Below, one piece after another: positions 24,901 to 29,396 of a stretch of DNA of 29,396 nt. Under the pieces are notes generated by a model that was not told the DNA's origin, ran no database searches, and saw only the letters and a list, made by a program, of their open reading frames with translations. Each line of letters starts with the position of its first letter. The first letter of the stretch is position 1. The stretch is from the NCBI GenBank assembly GCA_052035915.1, contig JBPOHE010000129.1, positions 1-29,396 of the forward strand, written 5' to 3'. Source of the stretch: JBPOHE01 sp052035915. Lineage in GTDB: Bacteria; Pseudomonadota; Gammaproteobacteria; Chromatiales; Chromatiaceae. The position numbers were made by a program, and so were the translations under genes.

Positions 24901-27900
24901 ACAGCGGGGAGTGGTCAGACACAACATTGGAATGTTAATGCTGGGACCGATGGTAACAATGCAGGTGCCAAAGGGGCAGCCAGTACAAAAGCTGGTACAG
25001 GCTCGAGTGTCACTATGTCTTGGGGTACGGCCACTGGTAACTGGGCAATCGGCGCGGTTTCCATTGCGCCAGCATCTGTTTCGGGGCCAGTTACTGCCAC
25101 CTTCACCCAAACCCCCGTCCTGGCCGAAAACCTGGTCCTCCCCGCCGGCGGCGTCATCACCGCGCAAACATACTTCACTGTCAGCACCGGTTCGATGCCC
25201 GCCAGCCCCAACATCACCGCGACCTTGAAATATGGCGCCACGACTGTGGCGACGAGCAGTAGTGCATCCGCTTCTGGTGGCCTTCTGACCTTCACTTTCT
25301 TACCATTGGGCAGCCAAGTAACCGTGCCGTCTAGTCAGGCTTTGGTGTTGGATGTCACCACCGCGCAAAGCGGTGTGTCCTTCACCATTGATTACGACAG
25401 CAACACCAAGCCCTCCAAGATCACCCTGCCCACCACCACCGTCATCCACGTCGATTCGGTTGATGTCTACGATGCCCCCTATCCGGGTGGCTCCCTGGTC
25501 ACCAATTCCACTAATGGGCAGACTCTCTATGTGCGTGCCGTGGTGGGTGATCCCTTCGGCTTTGCCGATATCACCAGTTTGCCGTTGAGCATCGATGGCC
25601 CCGGCGCGGCGGACGATATCTCGACCACTCTGACCGATACCAACGCGGTCGCGAGCAGTGGCGCCTTCAAAACTTACGAGTATGTCTGGCATACAGGCGC
25701 GACCCAGGGCGCCTACACCATCACCGCCACCGGCAAGGAAGGCTACGAGAACGCTGTCAGTTCGCAAAAATCCACCTCGATAACCCTGAGCGTGCTCGAT
25801 CTGGGCACCCCGAGCGTGACCGAGTTCACTACCGGCTCCAACGGCCCGGGCACCCTGACCTATGCCGGCAATGAGCAAGTCTGTGTGCGGGTGACCGATC
25901 TCGACCAGAATCTGAATGCCTCCGTGGCTGAGACCATCTCCGTCACCATCACCAATAGTAATGGCGATAGCGAGACACGCACTCTCACAGAAACCGGTGT
26001 GAATACGGGTATCTTTGCCGCCTGCATTCCTGCCAGCACCAGCGGCAGTGGCAGCAACAATGGCACCCTGAACGCCCCCCTGGGCTCGGCCCTGAACGTA
26101 AGTTACACCGATCCTACCGATCCGACCGATATCTCCAGCGATGCCGCCACTATCCCCAGCGGGGTAGCCACCTCCGCGGCCATCCTGAAAACCCGGGTCC
26201 AGCCGTCTGACGGTGTCGCTGTGATCGGCGAGACCGTTCAATTCAATCTTGTTGTCACCAACACCGGAAGCGGTTCCCTCGCTACGGTCAATGTGACCGA
26301 CACCTTCCCAGCCTGTTTGACCTATTCGTCGGCAAGCATTGCCCCGACAAGCGTTGTTGGAAACCTGATCACATGGAACAACACGGGTACGCTTGCCGTT
26401 GGTGCCAACCGGACAATCAGTGTCTATTTCACAGCCGGAACGAGCACCTGCGCGCCTGGGACGACAAACAGCGCAAGCGTGACCGGTTCCGCTTCCTCCG
26501 GGCCATCGACGGCAACCATCACGGTAACCAAACCCCAGGTCACAGTCACCAAAACCTTGTCCAGTCCCAATCCGGGACCAGCCAACAAGGGTGACAATGT
26601 GATCTTCAACATCAATGTGCTGAACTCGGGTTCCACGGCCATACCGACTCTGCCCTTGGAAGACACCTTCAGCGGCGCCTGTTTCTCCTTTGTGTCTGCT
26701 GTCCCGGCACCCGATTCCACGGGTTCTGGGAGTCTGTTGTGGCTTGATCTCACTGGCGCCGGTAGTCTGACGGCGGGCAATTCCATTCCTATAACCGTTA
26801 CGCTCAAGGCCATTGGGGGCTGCAACCCCGCCAACAACACCGCGGCGGTGGATTACGCCGTGGACGCCAACAATGATCCGGTACCGCCATCCAGTAGCAC
26901 CGCCGGTCTGCAAACCCTGGCCGCCACCATCAGTGGCTTTGTCCTGGAAGACAAGGGGACGGCGGGATTCGGCGGCGGCGATACGGCACTGGAAGGCGTT
27001 ACCGTCCGGCTCTACCGTCCCGGTTTTGGCCCGGATGGAATCGCCGGCAATGCGGACGATGCCAATCCCGTCGGTCTCGCTGTTACCAACGCCCTTGGGT
27101 ATTACGAGTTCCTCAATCTTGGCACGGGCAACTACGTGGTTGTCGAAACCGATCCCAATGGCTATACCAGCATCGACGATACCAGCAGCGACGATTCCAG
27201 CGTCCTTCTTGGCGATCCCGAGGACAGCGACAACCGCATCCCGGTCAACGTCACCACGCTAACGCCGTACCTCAACAACAACTTCCTCGACATCCTCTCG
27301 TCCAACATTGGCACCATCGGCGACTACGTCTGGTTCGATACTGATCAGGACGGTGTGCAGGATCCCGACGAAATCGGCATCGCCGGAGTGACGGTGAATG
27401 TATACGACAGCACCGGCACCACCCTGTTGCGTACCACCACCACCGATGGCGCGGGCTTCTACTCGGTCGATTCCCTGCCTGTGGGCAATTATGTGGTCGG
27501 GTTTGTCGCCCCGAGCGGCTATTCCTTTAGCCCGCAGAACGCAGACCCTTCCGCCAGCCTCGCCGATTCCTTCGATAGCGATGCGAACCCAGGAACCGGT
27601 CGCACCGCGGCAGTGACCCTGACCAACGCTGGTTTGCAAACGGTTGACGCCGGGATGTATTTGAGCAATGGCGATGATCCGGCGGGAATTGCCGATCGCG
27701 TCTGGTACGACACCGATCATGACGGTATCCAGGATAGCGGCGAACCCGGTCTGGCCGGGGTATTGGTGGACTTGTATACGGATCCGAATGGTGATGGCAA
27801 TCCTGCCGACGGTGTCTTCATCGCCTCGGTCATCTCCGACGGTTCGGGGTACTACGAGTTCGCCGGTCTCCCGGCGGGCAACTATGTGGTCGAGTTCGTG

Positions 27901-29396
27901 CCACCGACAGGTTACAGCCTCAGTGCCCAGGACCAGGGCGGAAACGACACCACCGACAGTGACCCCAACCCGGGAACCGGTCGGGCGGCAATCACCCTCA
28001 GCGCCGGTCAGATCACCTTGGATCTGGATGCCGGGATGTATCTCACCGGCACCACCCCAGGTACAGCTTCGGCCCGGATCGGTGATCGCGTCTGGTACGA
28101 CGCCGGCTCCGGCACCCCGGCCAATGACGGCAACGGCATTCAGGATTCCAGTGAGCCTGGTATTCCTGGCGTCCGAGTCAACCTTTACGATAGCGCTGGG
28201 CAATTCGTCGCCACAACGACCACGGACTCATTGGGAGCCTACGAATTCACCGGCCTGGCGGCGGGAAGCTACGAAGTCGAAGTCATTCCGCCACCCGGCT
28301 ATCTATTCAGCCCAGTGGATGCGGGCAGCGATACCCTCGACAGCGATTTTGATACGGTCTGGGGCAATGCCTTCGTCACCCTCGCGACGAGTCAGGACAA
28401 GACCGATCTCGACGCCGGTCTGCGGATCAACGGCGCCAATCCCATCAGCATCGGTGACGTTGTTTTCCAGGATCTGAACGGCAATAACAACTTCAACTCG
28501 GGCGAGGGCTTGGCTAACGTCCAGGTCGTACTCTTCGACGCCCTGGGCAATGAACTCACCCGCGTCAATACCACGGCATTGGATGCCAACTATCTCTTTA
28601 CCGGCGTGGGACCCGGCAGCTACCGCGTGGCGGTGGATGAGAGCACACTGCCGTCGGGGGCCAGTCAGGTGTATGACCCGGATGTGACCTCGGATAACAA
28701 GACTGATCTCATCAATCAGTCGACATCTACCAATGTGGCCGATTTTGGGTATGTCACAGGTGCCGACATGAGTCCGGCCTTCAGTGGTCTGCCGAGCGTC
28801 AGTGCCCCCGGGGCGCTGGTCAACGGCAGCCTGGTGTGCACCAATGCCGGGCCGGGGTCGGCGACCAATGCCACCTGTACCGCGACGGCGGTCGACAGCA
28901 CCGCCGCGGCGGTCACGGTCACGGTGGGGAGCTGCACCGCCTCCAGTGGCACGGCGGCGAGTCTGCCGTCCGGGGCCACCCTGACCTGTCCCATCAGTTA
29001 CACCACGCCGGGAACGGCGGGTGGCACCGACACCGTGCCGGTGTCGGTGACCCTCACCGGGGTGACCGGGGCGGTCAACGACAGCAATGGTGGGACCACC
29101 GGTGGAGGCAACAACAGCACCACGGCCCTGGTCACCATCATCGACGCCGTCAACGACAGCGACAGTCATGCGGGAGGGAGCAGTGGGCAGACCACCAACC
29201 TGGCCAGCAACGACCAGTACCCCGCCAGTTCCAGCTTCAGCGGCACCGGCGGCACCTGCAGCAATATCAGCGTCAGCGGGGTGGGGGTCGCCACCTATGA
29301 CGTGCCCGCCAGTGGCAGCTGCACCGTCACCTATCAGGTCTGTGCCCCGAGTGCGGGTCCCTGCGACACCGCCAGCCTCACGGTCACGGCCACCGC
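21997..29396 (+). CDS. Giant secreted multi-domain adhesin-like protein (DUF11/SdrD_B), 3' end outside window
   Basis: The frame from ATG 21997 is open without interruption to the window edge (2466 codons) and has no stop. Residues 1-35 are a signal peptide (MKPTTSRTW ... GAARA, cleavage before HSLV). An N-terminal domain of about 470 residues follows, with VVVYDHWEDGYEVDLG, ILYDGRDRVGATKAIV and VMPIGQD. Next come a DUF11-like domain (509-632), beta-rich segments, a compositionally distinct module (809-1028), further beta-rich segments, two DUF11-like domains (1399-1508 and 1512-1628) and five SdrD_B-like domains (1645-1768, 1771-1889, 1892-2015, 2023-2148, 2149-2256). Several SdrD_B domains carry calcium-loop-like motifs such as DTDQDGVQDPDE and DTDHDGIQDSGE. 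A Thr/Gly/Ser-rich beta segment continues off the end. The protein is probably surface-bound or released; the anchor or secretion signal lies beyond the window. The start has only a weak ribosome site. Confidence 0.85.
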   Translation, partial: MKPTTSRTWSAFILHRAAATLAGIILLAGAGAARAHSLVQEYFVPMPEAQIRSSFLTLAPATGTTMDSVVSMVVGAANTVVVYDHWEDGYEVDLGNPTQSSTQIWGDGIPGNDGAIHPCGGSDICAAGTVIALRNNVTLPRNPASILYDGRDRVGATKAIVMSRSAWATSPGSVLADAVEVNATIDWGTNFVMPIGQDVIFPSPATSSMFELVSLFVSAAENGTLVNIDSDANGSSNYSVTLNQGEVYYLPNGPLNKGATVVATKPVQVQLLTGDIGANYESRWFTIPPTDQWGPIYYSPVGTASDGDDSYIFLYNPDPGAITVNYQTRVSSGSFNIPAKDTYRFLLPQDSGAKFSSVGNKPFFAVGTVGAEPTANNVHDWGFSLVPEGNLTTMVIVGWGPGSSDLSQNGSPVWVTPVADTRVYVDYNGDKNGPLTDPTGVKYDVHYDLSALEVKRLYDPDKDQTGMRVYTLDGVLITAAWGQDPAVAGPGNPFLDVGTTVPAFPVPVIKKTSATYTDNPPSGLSVGDVLEYNVTVDNQSLQALGNVFVIDGLPAQLSYVPNTTERDGVPVPDSGTTPFPLDEGGIVIPVLGRGQSTTIHYHTTIVAAGVVRNTVNTAYPGVTDDEEIVVPGGPTPSCTADFTNGSYTPIATYNAGDGLYVSVADATANANSGAAETITVLVQNTSTGDFENLTLTETANNTGIFRNASALPSSATLGLGANDGTLNALPGNALTVTRTASLYSCNDTASIAATGSQTKPLYLSTDGVDGDTTGALDRVDPVNVSPADTTTSNTAVLGGSSTGTVTVEGTPSSGSVTSATSLSFSHTTGSGSNRLLLVGVSTECSGVSCGATASPQVTSLTYTPSGGSAQALTFVGRAFANGNDAIMEIWRLFNPPSAVTGQVAVSITTGTNLPIVAGAVNFAGADQAQTLTVTSATGNGGTAQVTSASVSGGLIFDTGSWDNPASGATAGSGQTQHWNVNAGTDGNNAGAKGAASTKAGTGSSVTMSWGTATGNWAIGAVSIAPASVSGPVTATFTQTPVLAENLVLPAGGVITAQTYFTVSTGSMPASPNITATLKYGATTVATSSSASASGGLLTFTFLPLGSQVTVPSSQALVLDVTTAQSGVSFTIDYDSNTKPSKITLPTTTVIHVDSVDVYDAPYPGGSLVTNSTNGQTLYVRAVVGDPFGFADITSLPLSIDGPGAADDISTTLTDTNAVASSGAFKTYEYVWHTGATQGAYTITATGKEGYENAVSSQKSTSITLSVLDLGTPSVTEFTTGSNGPGTLTYAGNEQVCVRVTDLDQNLNASVAETISVTITNSNGDSETRTLTETGVNTGIFAACIPASTSGSGSNNGTLNAPLGSALNVSYTDPTDPTDISSDAATIPSGVATSAAILKTRVQPSDGVAVIGETVQFNLVVTNTGSGSLATVNVTDTFPACLTYSSASIAPTSVVGNLITWNNTGTLAVGANRTISVYFTAGTSTCAPGTTNSASVTGSASSGPSTATITVTKPQVTVTKTLSSPNPGPANKGDNVIFNINVLNSGSTAIPTLPLEDTFSGACFSFVSAVPAPDSTGSGSLLWLDLTGAGSLTAGNSIPITVTLKAIGGCNPANNTAAVDYAVDANNDPVPPSSSTAGLQTLAATISGFVLEDKGTAGFGGGDTALEGVTVRLYRPGFGPDGIAGNADDANPVGLAVTNALGYYEFLNLGTGNYVVVETDPNGYTSIDDTSSDDSSVLLGDPEDSDNRIPVNVTTLTPYLNNNFLDILSSNIGTIGDYVWFDTDQDGVQDPDEIGIAGVTVNVYDSTGTTLLRTTTTDGAGFYSVDSLPVGNYVVGFVAPSGYSFSPQNADPSASLADSFDSDANPGTGRTAAVTLTNAGLQTVDAGMYLSNGDDPAGIADRVWYDTDHDGIQDSGEPGLAGVLVDLYTDPNGDGNPADGVFIASVISDGSGYYEFAGLPAGNYVVEFVPPTGYSLSAQDQGGNDTTDSDPNPGTGRAAITLSAGQITLDLDAGMYLTGTTPGTASARIGDRVWYDAGSGTPANDGNGIQDSSEPGIPGVRVNLYDSAGQFVATTTTDSLGAYEFTGLAAGSYEVEVIPPPGYLFSPVDAGSDTLDSDFDTVWGNAFVTLATSQDKTDLDAGLRINGANPISIGDVVFQDLNGNNNFNSGEGLANVQVVLFDALGNELTRVNTTALDANYLFTGVGPGSYRVAVDESTLPSGASQVYDPDVTSDNKTDLINQSTSTNVADFGYVTGADMSPAFSGLPSVSAPGALVNGSLVCTNAGPGSATNATCTATAVDSTAAAVTVTVGSCTASSGTAASLPSGATLTCPISYTTPGTAGGTDTVPVSVTLTGVTGAVNDSNGGTTGGGNNSTTALVTIIDAVNDSDSHAGGSSGQTTNLASNDQYPASSSFSGTGGTCSNISVSGVGVATYDVPASGSCTVTYQVCAPSAGPCDTASLTVTAT

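Noticed and set aside
22000..29300. Minus-strand ORFs opposite the giant gene, some over 300 codons
   Set aside because: They are antisense shadows of repetitive Gly/Asp/Thr-rich coding sequence; the plus frame is unbroken and carries a signal peptide and known domains.
1..29396. CRISPR array, tRNA or rRNA genes, insertion-sequence transposase
   Set aside because: No regularly spaced direct repeats, no tRNA cloverleaf or CCA-type ends, and no transposase motifs were found; the only mobile-type signals are the small non-coding palindromic elements.

Overview
The window is GC-rich, densely coded proteobacterial chromosome. A gammaproteobacterium is most likely, because it carries rlmJ, a DUF4212/VC_2705-type symporter pair with a DUF294 regulator, and sbcDC. 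A purple-sulfur or other Chromatiales-like host fits the gene mix, but that is only an inference. There are no rRNA or tRNA genes, no CRISPR array and no recognisable transposase. Eighteen protein genes are supported.

Layout. Positions 45-8842 are nearly all minus strand. They hold a secreted DUF7948/beta-propeller-type protein that appears cut short, with a perfect FNR-type site placed as in a class II promoter; a divergent class I-beta DAHP synthase homologue; sbcC and sbcD (overlapping ATGA); and an acyltransferase-3 membrane protein coupled to a small membrane protein. Positions 9338-13913 (minus) hold a sodium:solute symporter with its DUF4212 small subunit, and upstream a cNMP/CBS/DUF294 signalling protein. 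Positions 14526-15967 (plus) hold a two-gene unit: an unrecognised protein and a TPR protein. Then come a two-helix membrane protein and rlmJ (minus), a PIT-family phosphate transporter (plus), a stand-alone cNMP-fold protein, a secreted DUF4189 protein and a Uma2-family nuclease-like protein (all minus). From 21997 to the window end one giant plus-strand gene is open for at least 2466 codons. It encodes a secreted, multi-domain, calcium-loop-bearing adhesin-like protein with DUF11-like and SdrD_B-like domains, and its 3' end lies outside the window.

The most striking non-coding signal is a family of four intergenic elements of about 123 bp (2461-2583, 9044-9167, 17366-17488 reversed, 20419-20540). 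Each has CCGGGC/GCCCGG terminal inverted repeats and two GTTCT/AGAAC palindromes whose centres are 40-41 bp apart. The second palindrome lies exactly 33 bp from the right terminal repeat in all four copies, although the sequence between is poorly conserved and arm changes are often compensatory. It looks like an undescribed MITE/REP-like or structured-RNA element. A second, unrelated inverted repeat (2596-2697) has a shortened relative at 11796-11820.
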